From assembly GCA_947561395.2 (NCBI GenBank), contig OX387186.1:37963220-38027219 (forward strand): a stretch of DNA of 64,000 nt. The letters are read 5' to 3'. Numbering within the stretch: position 1 is the first letter of the stretch; each line of letters begins with the position of its first letter. The position numbers and the translations under genes are program-made. Source of the DNA: Buxus sempervirens. Taxonomy: Eukaryota; Streptophyta; Magnoliopsida; Buxales; Buxaceae. The notes under the pieces are model-generated. The model made no database searches, was not told where the DNA came from, and saw only the letters and a list, made by a program, of their open reading frames with translations. Below are positions 35,907 to 48,916 of this stretch, piece after piece.

Positions 35907-37462
35907 CTAATAGTCCAAAACAGGGGATTGGCTATAATTCCTACTCATGCTATACCAGAATTTCAGTTCAGCTCATACAACTCAACTCAGAAGTTTCTAC
36001 TTATATTTGATTTACCATTGAAACACTAAACCAAAAGACAAGTCATCCAAACCATTATTTCCAGCAAAACAGTCATAAACTTATACATCTATATATATAT
36101 ATACATGAATCTGATCAAGCTTCTCAAATTCCAATACTAGAATTAAAAACTCCATTAAGAAACCCACAATCATGCTTTAGAATGTTTTAAAACAACTTCA
36201 ATGTTGTCCATATCTCTAAAGAAATAAAAATCAGAAAGTTTGTAAACACTACAGGTTTCATTTAGACACCAATTTGAACTTCCTTAACTTACAGTAGCAC
36301 CTTATCATACAGTAGACGTCCATATTTAAAACTAAACAAATTTCTCGATTAAAAACAGCTAAAATGAGATTTGATGGTGCTACTTACCTGGAAATCAAGT
36401 TTATGAGTTTCTGGAAATTGATTTTACTGAACTAAGAATCTAAAGAAAAATTTCTAATGGTACACTCGTCCTATCTCTGCAGATCTGAAGTTTAATTCGA
36501 AATTTACTGCAAACAACTCTTCACTAATCAAAGGTTTACTTACAAATTTCTTCCAGAAAAATTCTAAGTCTCCACTTTATAATTTTAACCTACTTTAGGT
36601 TTAATTAAGTCATTCAGCACATTACAAAAACAGCAGCACCTCATATCCTTCGATCAAACCAGATTTACTTTATCTATCAATTTCATGCTTCAAATCCAAC
36701 CATACGAAAACTAGAAGAGGAAAACTGCTACTTACCTTAAATGCTCATGCCAATTCTCTAATAATTTTCCTCAATTCCTCAATTGCTTCGACAATTTCTC
36801 TGCCTCCAAAACTGAATGACCAACAAAGATCTGGATTTCATAATCGGATCAGATCTCTTCCGATGTAAACTTTGCTTGATAAAGTAACCATATGAACATC
36901 ATTCGAACTCCTTCCTTACCTGAACTCCAGATTAAAACTCTCCAGATTTGCAGCACTTAGCTGAATTTCATGTCTGCCGAAATGACCTCCTCGACTTTCT
37001 CTCTCGAACAGAACTTCAGTAGCACCAAACAAACTCAAATCGTTCCACACATCCAGATCTACTCCAGCAATCCCAGCTTCCACTACTCCTCTCTGATATT
37101 CCAAGATCGGTTCTAACAAATGCCAAAACGAACCAGAAATTTCTAATGACCTGGTTTTACAGTTGCCGCTCAGCAGCAACTTAAATCACTATCCGCTGAT
37201 AAGCCACACCACCAAGTTCCCTATATCAGCAGTTCAATTCAAGTTAGCTTCACTTAATTATTGCCACCTCATCCGAGCATAAATTTTCTAAATAAAATTA
37301 TGGAATTTCTCATACCTTTTAGACTTTTAAATAGTCCATCATGCTCAAGCAACCTTTCCGAATTTATCCATAATCCCTTTTCTCTGCAAAAACACTAATT
37401 ATCCTTAATTTAATCCCTAAGAAAATAAGTTTTTAATTTTTCAGAAAATTAGGGATTTTACA
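35907..37462. other. Right part of LTR F, non-coding
   Basis: AT-rich with a TA run at 36090-36103, ending GGGATTTTACA. I see no domain, array or RNA gene. Confidence 0.65.
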
Positions 37463-38111
37463 GGTTGGCAGTAAGTTTCTCATTCATATCCTCATTAAGA
37501 ATTTTGGGGATGAAATCCAAACTGTCATTCATGCAATGAGTAGATGAGGTGAAGCAGTTTGAGAAAAATGATACTGCTTCTTCTTTGATATTTGGGTTAT
37601 CATTAAACCACTCACTACCTTGCATCCTTTGTTTATGCTTTCAAATCTGAAGAGAGGCATCAAAGAATTTTGAGTTCCTATCCCCATCTTGCAACCATTT
37701 AATTCTGGATTGCTGTTTATATAGGATCTCTTGTTGGGATATACTTTTGATAAGCTCTTTCTTATTGAGATGAAGAGAGTCTGCATTTTGCTAATTCCAT
37801 TGTATCTGTAAACTATTTTCCAGCTCAGAAATTTTCAAAGAAAAATTCGTAATTCTTGTATGAACATCTCCAAATACTTCCCAATTCCATTTCCAAAGAG
37901 CTGCTCTCAATTGCTTCAATTTTCTTGAAAACACCAAATTGGAGAACCCATAATATTAACATGCCAATTAGACTTCACAAAATCTGAAAACTCATGGTGA
38001 GAAGTCCACATCTTCTGGAATTTGAACATAGAATGTCCTTGATTCCCAGATGCTTGAGCTATAGCTAGAAGAATTGGGTTGTGGTCTGAGCATACCCGAG
38101 GAAGATGCAAT
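37463..38111 (-). pseudogene. LINE ORF2, endonuclease end and linker to RT
   Basis: From right to left it opens with LPRVCSDHNPILL, the C-terminal SDH motif of the AP endonuclease. It continues with the usual plant LINE linker (FKFQKMWTSHHEF, later RIKWLQDGDRNSKFF) in shifting frames with stops. It connects to the endonuclease at 41123 and to the RT at 24869 once LTRs C and F are removed. Confidence 0.88.
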
Positions 38112-41100
38112 TGTAACGCCCCGAACCTGGGTCAGTGCAAACCGGCACCCAACCCGAACCCAGTTCGCTACTGTAACAACCCAAGTCTGGTTCAACAACC
38201 AAACTCGAGGTGTTACCACGAAGCTGGGGTCAGATACAATTATAGATTCGCAATAATTTTAAAATTTACTAATTAATTACATCAGAGTTATGGTGGCCGA
38301 TAAAACAATTCTTTACTCAATAATATCAATTCAGTTTACAATAAAGTTTATTTAATCAACATGTGACATTAGTACCAATTACAATTCTACCCATCAAATT
38401 AAAATCCCATCTTCGCGATCTCTCCAAGCAACCTGAAAAATAGGGGAAAACGGAGTGAGATTTACATCCCAGCAAGTAGCAAGTGCATGCAATAAGAAAC
38501 AGTCCAATGTAAGCAAATAGTCATGAGGTATTCGATTAATCAACGATAAGATGAGAAATCCAAGTAATCCATGGTAATTCCAAATAAAGCAAAAAAACAA
38601 ATGATCATGTATAAATACCAGTAATTTGATGTTAACGGGATAAAACCGACAAAAGCGATAAAACACGTGCCATTGCAGGACTCACAAAGATGATAAGTAT
38701 TTGAGATGACACTCAACTAACTGCTATACCACCGTGCAGCTTAGGAGCAGTGTTACTTAATGATACTCAAGCCCCATGCAGCGCAACTATAGACAAGAGC
38801 CATAGTCACCGACTTATTGCGCACGAACTCAACAAAGTTGGCATGTACCACCAGCATGCAGCACCAGAATCAATATATGGAGATGGTCGCTTATCCACAT
38901 GTACAGGGAATCATTAGCGGCGCACTGGGGTGTCCCTCCAGACATAGGACCTTCCCAGAACAAACTAACTTGCAAGGGAAGCGCGCTCGCATATAGGAGT
39001 AACTCAACCCAAACTAAATACCACTTAGCTAACTAGCCAAAACTATGGATCCATATACAACTAAGCCCACTGACACAAACCACGATAAAACCACATACGG
39101 GAGGACACGCTAATGTAGGAGGCATACACACTTTTACCCGTAAAGGATTACACATCTTTACACAGAGGATTACCCATCTCTGCCGTAAAAGTTAGTATCA
39201 ACTCAACCACAAAAGCCATATCACCCAACCGTAAAAGTAAAGTGAACAAAATCATACCATATACCAAACCATACCCAAGTATTCCATTTCATGTGAAATC
39301 CATGATTCAATCCTTACTAATTCCATTAAAGGCTTTTTCAGAATAACATATGCAATTTCTTAATTATATTCGAATAAAGCTCATGTATCATAAATTCGAT
39401 AGAAACCAGATTTTATGCAATTCTAGAATCCAACATTCATATTGAAAGCTCAAATAAAGTAAAACAAATCTTACTTAGAGTTTCCTTTAATTAATCCCTT
39501 TTATTAGAATCCAATTTCCTACTTAACACCTAAGCTAGTTTCTATTTAAATTTTCTGTATTTTATTTCCCCAGCATGTTCTACAGACCTAAAATAAAGTT
39601 TAGAAGATGTTTATAAGCTATAAGCACCAGTGGTATTATTTCTAGCAATATCCATACCCTTTGCCCCTTTTATAGACAAACCTTTCATTACAACCTTCAA
39701 TTTATTGCTTAATCTTTCCAAATTAATTTTATTATTTTTATACCTTAATTATGTCCTTATAAAGATGTTAACATGCTTAACTAATCAGAAAAATTATTGG
39801 ATATTTATTCAAATTACAAAATCCCCAAAATCTGCAAATTTTACATAGAGCGCCGACCTCTACAAGGCTAGGCGATCCTGGGTGATCCTAGGCACTCGTG
39901 CAAAATTAAACAAAAAATTTCTAGATTTACAAAGTTCGGATTTTTATGCTTTTACTATATGTTTCTTTGGTCTAAACTAATCTAATAACATTCTAAAACA
40001 TTCCTAAAGCCTTCTAGATCAATTCTTATTAATTAAATACCCTCCTACATTTATTTACATAATCAAACTAAGTTTTCTTCTTTATTTCAACAAATCCATC
40101 AAGAATACCAATCATGAAAATATGAGCACTTTGATTCCATGTAAATACTGTTCTGACTAATCCATTCAAACCATATGAAATCACAAAAAACGAAATCATG
40201 CAGTTCCTCACGTTTTCCAAGGGTATTACTTGCCTTATACGCTAAAAATCCTTCTTCCATTGAAGCTTCTAATTTTGGACCTTACTTTTGCTCCCCAAAC
40301 GCACCAAGCTAGAGTTCTTCAATTCAAATCTCCACCGTAAACAATGTATTTCCATCAGTGATGAACAAAACCCCTAAATTTGACGGCGATCCACCGCACG
40401 GATTTTCCCGATCAGGTTTTGATGATGGCTGGTCAGACACCTCCATTAGCCACCTTCTTCCTTTCTCTCCCTCTTTTCTCTCAATAATAAACCCACAAAA
40501 ATTCCCTCTTGTCTAACCTTAGTCTCCTATTTATATTAGGCTTTAGAAGTCATAAACCAACCCTAATTGGCTACTTTAATTTGGGCTAACCCAACCATGG
40601 TCTAATTAATGTCTAACACCTTCTAATTTAATTCCTACTTTTTCTCCACCTTCTATTTTTCTACTAAAACAATACTAATCAATTCTCTTATTATCTAAAC
40701 ACTCTTTACAAGCTATTTTCGTGCCTAATAATTACTTAAACATTAAATATCACCTAAAACTTTATTTTCTCCAAATTAATACGTGAAATCTCCTAATTAC
40801 CCTTCCCCCCCCCCCCCCTTTAGGCTTTTATTAATTTCTTTTAATTTCTAAATTGTCAAAATAAATTATTTCTTTCTATTTTCAAATTCTAGTTATTATT
40901 AAATGATCTATTTATTAATTACTCTTTTCTGAAAATTACCAAAATACCCTTTTTTACTCTTTTAGGCTAATTTCATTAAAATTCTTTCTTTATTTTCTAT
41001 TGATGACTTATTCGAATTAATTATCCTTTAAATCTTCACTTTTTATTTTAACTAGGACTTAACTCATATTTTCTTTTATTTATTATTTATTTATTTATGA

Positions 41101-41122
41101 GGTGAAAATTCGGGGTTTTACA
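38112..41122 (-). mobile_element. Solo LTR C (TGTAACGCCCC family)
   Basis: TGTAACGCCCC to GGGGTTTTACA, 3011 bp, close to A throughout. The flanks are GCAAT (38107-38111) and ACAAG (41123-41127), which do not match exactly. On the LINE strand they read ATTGC and CTTGT, consistent with an original CTTGC that changed once on each side. TATA at 40528-40537, minus. It contains a run of about 14 C at 40805-40818. It splits the LINE endonuclease just before its SDH motif. Confidence 0.88.
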
Positions 41123-41760
41123 ACAAGACCTTAAGAGAATCCAAGAGATTAAGACCCTGATGATTAATAAAAAATCTGTCCAACCTTGCCCAAATTCTTC
41201 TTTGACCGGCCTGCTCATTACACCAAGTATATTTATCTCCTTGGAATCCCATATCCTTTAATCCTGCACATTGAATGAAGTCTTGAAACTCTTGCATCGA
41301 TCTGTTTTCTGGATTTCTCCCACCTTTCTTATCTTCCATAGATAGAATTGCATTAAAATCTCCACCAAGAATCCAAGGATGATTAACAGTACTTGAAAAA
41401 CTCAGCATCTCTTGCCAAAGATGCCTTCTCTCCAGCACATCACATTTAGCATAGACGAAGGATATCAAAAAAGGAGAAAAAGAAACATTATTTCCTGGAC
41501 TTACAAGAGCAGTAATGCATTGTTCAGAAACGGTAATTAAATCCAAGTTCAAAATATCAGACCAGAAAATCCAGATTTTGCTAATTTTATCTTGACTACA
41601 GAAATAGTTCTTAATATTGATCTTCTTTGCTACCTTTTTGCACCTTGCAGTAGTACACATCGGCTCAAGAACTGCTAGAAGCTGAATTTTTTTGGAGACA
41701 ACATGTTTATAGAATCTGAGTTTGCCACCCCTCTTATATTCCATTACATTGTATCAATCA
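41123..41760 (-). pseudogene. LINE AP endonuclease domain (ORF2 start)
   Basis: The domain would nick target DNA. Visible are a WNIRG start motif in a shifted frame at about 41745, LLAVLEPM, the core HPWILGGDFNAIL, and RIWARLDRFFIN near the C-terminus. The SDH motif lies across solo LTR C. An early frameshift separates WNIRG from the rest. Confidence 0.9.
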
Positions 41761-41769
41761 TTAAAATGA

Positions 41770-41953
41770 TTAGATAAATTTAGAAGAGGAGGTCTTTACC
41801 TTGGACCTTGTGGTAATGCCTGTTGCAGATTTGCTATGCTTCTTCTTTGAATTTTGAATTAGTGAGACCAACTGATTGGTAACTCTTTGAGAAATTTCCA
41901 ACTTACGATCCAGAGTATTTAAGGCAAAGTCCACTCTTTTTGACAAAACAACT
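41770..41953 (-). pseudogene. LINE ORF1, C-terminal end
   Basis: About 60 residues (VDFALNTLDRKLEISQRV, then a Ser/Lys-rich tail) end in a stop at 41770, just before ORF2. It is the in-frame continuation of the ORF1 block at 55496 once the Sirevirus-like element is removed. Confidence 0.75.
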
Positions 41954-43178
41954 TGTAAGTGTGAAAACTCACACTCCTTATATGGCAAATGTTTGACAAA
42001 TTATATCCTCTAATAAATTTCAAGATGTGGAGAATCAAAATATAAATTCTGTGAATTTAGTAAAGAGGAAGGTGAGGCTGCCACACAGCTACCACGCCGC
42101 TGGTAGCTCAAGGAAATGTAAAGATTTCTAAAGAAAGAACATTTCGTAAAGGCACTTGCAAGGATCAACGCCGCTACCACTCCGCTGGCAGCGCATAAGT
42201 GAAATAGCACTTTGAAAGTAAAGCACGCGTACCGGCTTCGTAAGGCGACGCCAACACGCCACTGGTAGCGCAGAGCAAGATTGAAGAATCTACAAATCAG
42301 CTGTGCACATGCCGCGTTCCCTCTCGCTAGCAGCGCGCTGGCAGCGCGCCCTTAACTGAGTCTTTTAGATTTGAGCGGGACTTGAGTTCGCTTCCAGCCG
42401 TCTACCCCGATCGCAAGGCGACGCCACCAGCGCTCGATGCGTTCTGAGTTTTCTTCTTTAAATAGACGAGCTGTATTCTTTTTGAAATGACTTTTTTCTA
42501 TTGATCAATTGGTTTTGGATCTTGAGGTGTTCGAGATTCAATCAATTCATTTTTAGAGAGTCGGTGATCGAGTGAGGGGGAGATCTGAGAGAGATCAACT
42601 GGAATTGAAGTTTGAGGATTCTTCTTCAATTCGGAACTTCACTTGATCGTATGATCTCCTGGATTGGTGATCGAGTTTGTTGGATGCATAGGTGGATTCC
42701 TATTGCATTGGATCATCTCAGTGGACTTTGAGGTGATTGTTACGATCTGGATTGATCGTGAATTGCAGCTTATGGATTCAAGTTGTGTTGCAGTTCGTGG
42801 ATTCGAGCTGTGGATCTGGATTGATCGTGATTTGCAACTTGTGGATTCAAGTTGTGTTGCAGTTCGTGGATTCGAGCTGTGGATCTGGATAGATCGTGAA
42901 TTGCAACTTGTGGATTCAAGTTGTGCTACAGTTCGTAGATTCGAGCTGTAGATTGCTGTTGAGTGAGTTTAATTGTAAAGGTTAAGTGTGTTTTCCTTTG
43001 TAATTGCTTTTCATTCAATAGTGGAGATTCTAAGGGTTAGTCGCCTCATATAGACTCGAGGTTTTTCCTGGATCTGGATTCAGGTTTCCTCATATAATTT
43101 CTGTGTGTATGTTTCTGCATTGTTAAGATCATAATTGTTGTAGATCGTGGACCTTTAGAGTAGTCTCCTACTCTTTCA
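41954..43178 (+). repeat. 5' LTR of the Sirevirus-like element (1225 bp)
   Basis: It starts TGTAAGTGTGAAAACTCACA and ends CTACTCTTTCA. It contains palindromic GC-rich motifs (CGCTAGCAGCGCGCTGGCAG near 42327), a TATA-like CTTTAAATAG at 42456-42465 and three 69-bp units (42744-42950). It differs from the 3' LTR by a moderate number of substitutions plus one 69-bp unit. Confidence 0.95.
42744..42950. repeat. 69-bp tandem repeat, three units, 5' LTR
   Basis: Units begin GATCTGGATTGATCGTG at 42744, 42813 and 42882 and contain GTTGCAGTTCGTGGATTCGA. The 69-bp period is divisible by three, so open frames of repeated 23-residue blocks appear. They are not genes. Confidence 0.93.
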
Positions 43179-43180
43179 AG

Positions 43181-43193
43181 TGGTATCAAAGCC
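43181..43193 (+). other. Primer-binding site, initiator-Met tRNA type
   Basis: TGGTATCAAAGCC lies two bases after the 5' LTR. It matches the TGGTATCAGAGC complement of plant initiator tRNA-Met used by copia elements, with one change. Confidence 0.9.
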
Positions 43194-43238
43194 TATTCAC
43201 TTTGAATTGTTATACAAAGTGTGATCTAGATCTATAGC

Positions 43239-45112
43239 ATGGACTTTGGAAAAGAAGGAGGATCTGCCTCTAGACCTCCATTATTCGAAGGTAACAATTA
43301 TTCTTACTGGAAAGCAAGGATGAGAGCTTACCTGAAATCTATCGATGAGCGTGTCTGGCTCTCGGTATGTAATGGTTATCATCCACCAGAAATCACAACA
43401 GAAGGAGGTGTTGTGATGCCTAAACCTCATGATCAGTGGAGTAAAGCTGAATCTAATCTATGTGGATGGAACAAGGCAATGAATGCCTTATTTTGTGCTG
43501 TAAGTGTGGAGGAATTCAGGAGAATTTCCTCATGTGAAGTAGGTAAGGAAGCTTGGGACATTCTTGAGGTCACTCATGAAGGAACCTCAGCTGTCAAGCT
43601 GTCTAGACTTCAAAGACTTACAACATCTTTCGAAACTCTATACATGAAAGATGATGAGTCTTTTGATGAATTTTATGCTAGACTTTCGGATATTGTTAAT
43701 TCGAGTTTTAACCTTGGAGAAAAGATCTCTACATCTAAGGTTGTTAGAAAGATCTTGAGATCTTTGCCTGAAAAATTCAGACCAAAAGTTACTGCCATTC
43801 AAGAGGCAAAAGATGTGGATACCATGAGAATTGAAGATCTGGTAGGATCTTTACAGACTTATGAGCTAGATTTGAATATTCCTAAAAGGAGTAAAGGAAT
43901 AGCTCTAAAATCTGTAAATAATGAAGAATCAGATAATTCTGAAGTAGATCTGGATGAGTTAGTTCTCTTAGCTAAAAAATTCAAGAGAATGTTTAAAAAG
44001 AGACAATCTAATCCTCTGTCATCCATGGACAGATCTAATAGAAGATCTGATAAGAAAATTTCTGATCTAAGAAAGGAGAAGAAATTTTCTCAGAATGATG
44101 AAGTTCAATGTTATAAATGTAGAGGATTTGGACATGTTGCTTCTGATTGTCCCTCAAAGGATAAAAAGAAAAAGACAAATTATCAGGTTACTTGGGATGA
44201 CAGTAATACTGATAATTCTTCACAATCAGATGAGGATATTTCTGCTAATTTTACTGCTTTCAATTCTTTTTACTCATCTTCTTCAGGTAGTTCAATCTCT
44301 GACATTGCAGGAGATAATAAAGAAAGTTTATCAGATAATGAAGAAGAATTACAAGAAGCCTACAATCAGCTATATAAGGAATTCAATAGAGCTCAGAAAA
44401 AAGTCAAGAAACTGAGTAAAAAATTGAAGGAGTCAGAAACAGAGAAAAATAAAGCTTGTGCAGAAATAGATTCAATAAACAAGAAGTTTCTTGAAAAACA
44501 TGTCAAAGAAAATTTTCTGGTAACTTCTTTGACTGAAAAAACTGAAAAATTAAAAGAAAAGGAAGCTCAGATTTCTGCACTTCAAGGTAAAGTTATTGAA
44601 CTTGAGAAATTTTCAAATTCAATTCAATCTAATGCTTCAAATGTTTCTACAGGAAATCATCAAATTGATGAGGAATCAACTTCAAAGGAAGTTCCTGAAA
44701 GCTCAAATTCTGCTGAAAAGAGAATGAGTGTAAGTAATCAAAATAAGGAATTTTCACAGAAAATTTCTGTTGGAGAAGTAAGCTCAACAGGTAAATCTTC
44801 AAAATCTTCAAAATCTAAATCTGTACAGGTTAGAAATACAGTCAAATCTGGAAATTTTGATTCTTCTGAATATAGGTTCATACCTGTGTGCCATCATTGT
44901 AATAAAAGAGGTCATATAAGACCAAAGTGTCATGTTTTGCATGGTTTTCCCAAGGGATATTTTGACAATAAGAGGAAAGTAAATCAAAGTCAATCCTTGG
45001 ATTTATATAACAGATTTGATTCCTTGTTAAAATTGACTGAATCATTAAATAAGGAAGTTACAAATCTGTCAAAGAAACTTCCTTCAAAACCCCAAGTTGT
45101 TGATGAAGGTAC
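43239..45112 (+). pseudogene. Sirevirus-like gag
   Basis: Nucleocapsid/capsid part of the polyprotein, about 625 residues before the LTR D insertion. The start MDFGKEGG is 60 bp after the LTR. The N-terminal half has the copia gag fold region (FEGNNYSYWKARMRAYLKS, KEAWDILEVTHEGT, LPEKFRPKVTAI). A CCHC knuckle (CYKCRGFGHVASDC) is near residue 290. An acidic and Lys-rich coiled-coil stretch spans about 360-460. A second knuckle (CHHCNKRGHIRPKC) is near 551. The frame itself is open. It continues in frame into the protease at 48310 after removing LTR D. Confidence 0.93.
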
Positions 45113-48100
45113 TGTAAAACCCCGATTTTTCACCTAATAAATAAAAGAAAATATGAATTAAGTCCTAGTTAAAATAAAAAGTGAAGATTTAGAGGATAAT
45201 TAATTCAAATAAGTCCTAAGTTGAAAATAAAGAAAGAATTTTAATGAGAGTAAGCTAAAAGAATAAAAAGGGTATTTTGGTAATTTTCAGAAAAAGGTAA
45301 TTAGTAAATAGATCATCAAATAATAATTAGAATTAGAAAATAGAAGAAAACAAATTATTTTGACAAGTTAGAAATTAAAAGAAATTAATAAAAGCCTAAA
45401 ATAGGGAAAAAGGGTAATTAGGAGATTTCACGTCTTAATTTGGAGAAAATAAGGTTTTAAGTGATAGAAATGTTTAATTAAATGTTTTGCACGAAAATAG
45501 GTTATTTTCATGAGTTTAGATAATAAGACACTTAATTAGTATTGTTTAAGTAGAAAATAGAAGGCGGAGAAAAAGTAGGAATTAAATTAGAAGGATTAGA
45601 CATTAACTAGACCATGGTTGGGTTAGTCCAAATTAAATTAGCCAATTAGGATTGGTTTAGGATTTCTAAAGCCTAGTATAAATAGGAGACTAAGGTTAGA
45701 CAAGAGGGAATTTTCGTGGGTTTCTTATGGAGAGAAAAGAGGGAGAGAAAGGAAGGAGGTTTCTAATGGAGGTGTCTGACCAGCCACCATCAAAACGCGA
45801 TCGGGAAAAATCCGTATGGTGGATCGCCTTCAAATTTGGAGGTTTTGTTCGTGACTGATAAAACTACATTGTGAACGATGAAGATTTGAATTGGAAGAGT
45901 CTAGCTTGGTACGGTTGGGAGCAAAAGTCTGGTCCAGAATTAGAAGGTGCAATGGAAGAAGGATTTAGCGTATAAGGCAAGTAGTAACCCTTGGAAAACG
46001 TGAGGAATTGCATGATTTTGATTTCTGTGATTTCATATGGTTAGCATGGATTAGACGGAACTGTATTTACATGGAATCAAGTTGCTTATATTTTCATGAT
46101 TTGTGTTCTTGATGGAATTATCAAATTAATGAAGAAAGTTTAGTTGGATTATGTAAATAAAGGTAGGAGGGTATTTAATTTATAAAAATTACTCTAGAAG
46201 GCTCTAGGTAAGTTTCAGAAAGTTTGTAGATTAATTTAGACCAAGAAAACATAAAGCAAAAGCATAAGAATCTGAAAATTGAAAAATCTGGAAAATTCTG
46301 TTAAAAATTTCACGAGCGCCTAGGATCGCCCAGCCCTGTAGAGGTAGGCGCTCTAAGTAAAATTTGTAGATTTTGAGAATTTTGTAATTCGAATAAATAC
46401 CCAATAATTCTTATGATTAATTAAGCATGTTAGCATCTTTATAAGGACCTAATTAAGCTATAAAAATTATAAAATTAATTTGGAAAGAATAAGCAATAAA
46501 TTGAAGGTTATAATGAAAGGATTGTTTATAAAAGAGCCAAAGGGTATGGATATTGCTAGAAATAATACTACTGAAATTTATAGCTTATAAACATCTTTTA
46601 AACTTCATTCTAGGTCTGTAGAACATGCTGGAAAAATAAAATACAGAAAATTCAAATAGGAACTAGCTTAGGTACTAAGGTAGGAAATTGGATTCTATTA
46701 AAGGGATTAAGAAGGAAAAGTTCAAGCATGATTTGATTTACTTTTATTTGAGCTTTATATAGGAATATTGGCTACTGGACTTGCCTAAACTCAGATTTTA
46801 CCGGATTTATGATACTTGAGTTTTATTTTGAATATAATTGGAAGAATTGCATATGTTATTCTGAAAATGCCTATAATTGGATTTGTTATGATTGAAATTG
46901 GATTCTATTAAAGGGATTAAGAAGGAAAAGTTCAAGCATGATTTGATTTACTTTTATTTGAGCTTTATATAGGAATATTGGCTACTGGACTTGCCTAAAC
47001 TCAGATTTTACCGGATTTATGATACTTGAGTTTTATTTTGAATATAATTGGAAGAATTGCATATGTTATTCTGAAAATGCCTATAATTGGATTTGTTATG
47101 ATTGAAACATGATTTTCACCTGGAATGGAATACTTGGGTATGGATTGGTATATGGTATGATGTTGTTCCCTTTAATTTTACGGTTGGGTGATACGGCTTC
47201 TGTGGTTGAGTTGATACCAACTTTTACGGCAGAGATGGGTAATCCTCTGTGTAGAGATGTGTAATCCTTTACGGGTAAAAGTGTGTATGCCTCCTACATT
47301 AGCGTGTCCTCCCGTATGTGGTTTTATCGTGGTTTGTGTCAGTGGGCTTAGCTGTATATGGATCCATAGTTTTGGCTGGTTAGCTAAGTGGTATTTAGTT
47401 TGGGTTGACTTACTCCTATATTGCGAACGCGCTTCCCTTTGCAAGTTAGTTTGCTCTGGGAGGGTCCTATGTCTGGAGGGACACCTCGGTGAGCCGCTGG
47501 TGATTCCCTGTACATGTGGATAAGCGACCACACTCCATGTATTGATTCTGGTGCTGCATGCTGGTGGTACGTCCAACTCTGCGGGGTTCGTGCGCAATAA
47601 GTCGGTGATTACGGCTCTTGCCTAAGCTGCGCTGCATGGGGCTTGAGTATCATTAAGTAGCACTGCCCCTAAGCCGCACGGTGGAACAGCATTTAGTCGA
47701 GTGTCATCTCAAATACTTATCATCTTTGTGAGTCCTGCAATGGCACGTGTTTTATCGCTTTTGTCGGTTTTACCTCGTTAACATCAAGAGACTGGTATTT
47801 ATACATGATCATATGTTTCATCGCCTTATTTGTAATTGCCATGAATAACTTGGATTTCTCGTCTTATCGTTGATTAATCGAATACCTCATGACCATTTGC
47901 TTATATTGGACTGTTTCAAATTGCATGCACCTGCTATTTGCTGAGATGTAAATCTCACTCCGTTTTCCCCTATATTTTTCAGGTTGCTTGGAGAGATCGC
48001 GAAGATGGGGTTTTAATTTGATGGGTAGAATTATAATTGGTATTAATGTCACATGTTGATTAGATAAAATTAATTGTAAATTGAATTGAATATATTGATT

Positions 48101-48304
48101 AAAGAATTGTTTATTTTATTTGGCCACCATAACTCTGATATAATTTGTAAAGTTTAAAATTGTTGTGAATCTTGGTATGTATCTGACCCCAGCTTCGTGG
48201 TAACATCTCGAGTTTGATTGTTGAATCGGACTTGGGTTGTTACAGTAGTGAACCGGGTTCGGGTTGGGTGCTGGTTTGCACTGACCCGGGTTCAGGGCAT
48301 TACA
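45113..48304 (+). mobile_element. Solo LTR D (TGTAACGCCCC family, inverted)
   Basis: It begins TGTAAAACCCCG and ends GGCATTACA, flanked by GGTAC (45108-45112 and 48305-48309), 3192 bp. It is the same family as A in the opposite orientation and very similar to A by eye. TATA (AGTATAAATA) at 45675-45684, plus strand. It carries a 210-bp tandem duplication and the hairpin island at 46314-46353. No gag or pol inside. Confidence 0.93.
46684..47103. repeat. 210-bp perfect-looking tandem duplication in LTR D
   Basis: 46684-46893 is followed directly by what looks like an identical copy, 46894-47103. The other family members have one copy. Confidence 0.9.
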
Positions 48305-48309
48305 GGTAC

Positions 48310-48916
48310 TTCTCAGAAAACACATGAAAAACAGATTTGGGTTAGAAAAGACTGCTTAGTTGCAAATGTGGTTCAGATAGCTTTGAAAGTTCATGATGTC
48401 AACATGTGGTACTTGGATAGTGGTTGTTCAAGACATATGTGTGGACATAAGTCTATGTTTAGTACATTTGAAGAATATTTTGGTGGAAGTGTAACATTTG
48501 GTGATGGAAGCACTTCTCAAGTCAAAGGTAAAGGAACAGTAACTGGTCCTAATGGAGTTTGTCTAAAAAATGTTTTATTTGTATCTGGTTTGAAGGCAAA
48601 CTTAATTAGTATTAGCCAGTTATGTGATTCAAGATTGTTTGTCAACTTTACCAGAAAAGAATGTAAAATTTTGGATAATTCTGGTAGAACTGTTCTTATA
48701 GGTGTAAGAACAAGTGACAATTGTTATGGAATCATTGGAAACAATGAAAGTTCATTAAAATCCTCTATATGCAATGAAATTGATTTGTGGCATAGAAGAC
48801 TTGGTCACATTAACTATAGAGATTTGTCAAAAATCTCTAAGTCTGAATTGGTTAGAGGAATTCCCAAGTTTGGGAATAATAAAAAGAAAGGAATGTGTGG
48901 TCCTTGCAATCAATGA
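48310..48916 (+). pseudogene. Sirevirus-like protease and gag-pre-integrase
   Basis: The aspartic protease active site is in MWYLDSGCSRHMCG. Further on are GVCLKNVLFVSGLKANLISI and the gag-pre-integrase LWHRRLGHINYRDL. A TGA at 48914-48916 stops the frame in CNQ.KQ, where a Gly codon is usual, so GGA-to-TGA is likely. The frame continues into integrase. Confidence 0.92.

Larger units (their letters stand above)
24870..37462 (-). mobile_element. Composite: long solo LTR F carrying B, H and a Mutator-like element
   Basis: It starts TGTAACGCCCCGG and ends GGGATTTTACA, with GGTTG on both sides (24865-24869 and 37463-37467) inside the LINE. Net of insertions B and H, F is about 4.8 kb. The F pieces are 24870-25932, 29050-31198 and 35902-37462. 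None shows gag or pol, so F is a solo LTR or a non-coding derivative. A TATA (TATAAATAG, minus, 30912-30920) suggests minus orientation. F is distantly similar to LTR E near its start. Confidence 0.88.

Noticed and set aside
36916-37179. 87-residue minus-strand open frame in LTR F
   Set aside because: No recognisable motif; isolated open frame in non-coding LTR sequence.
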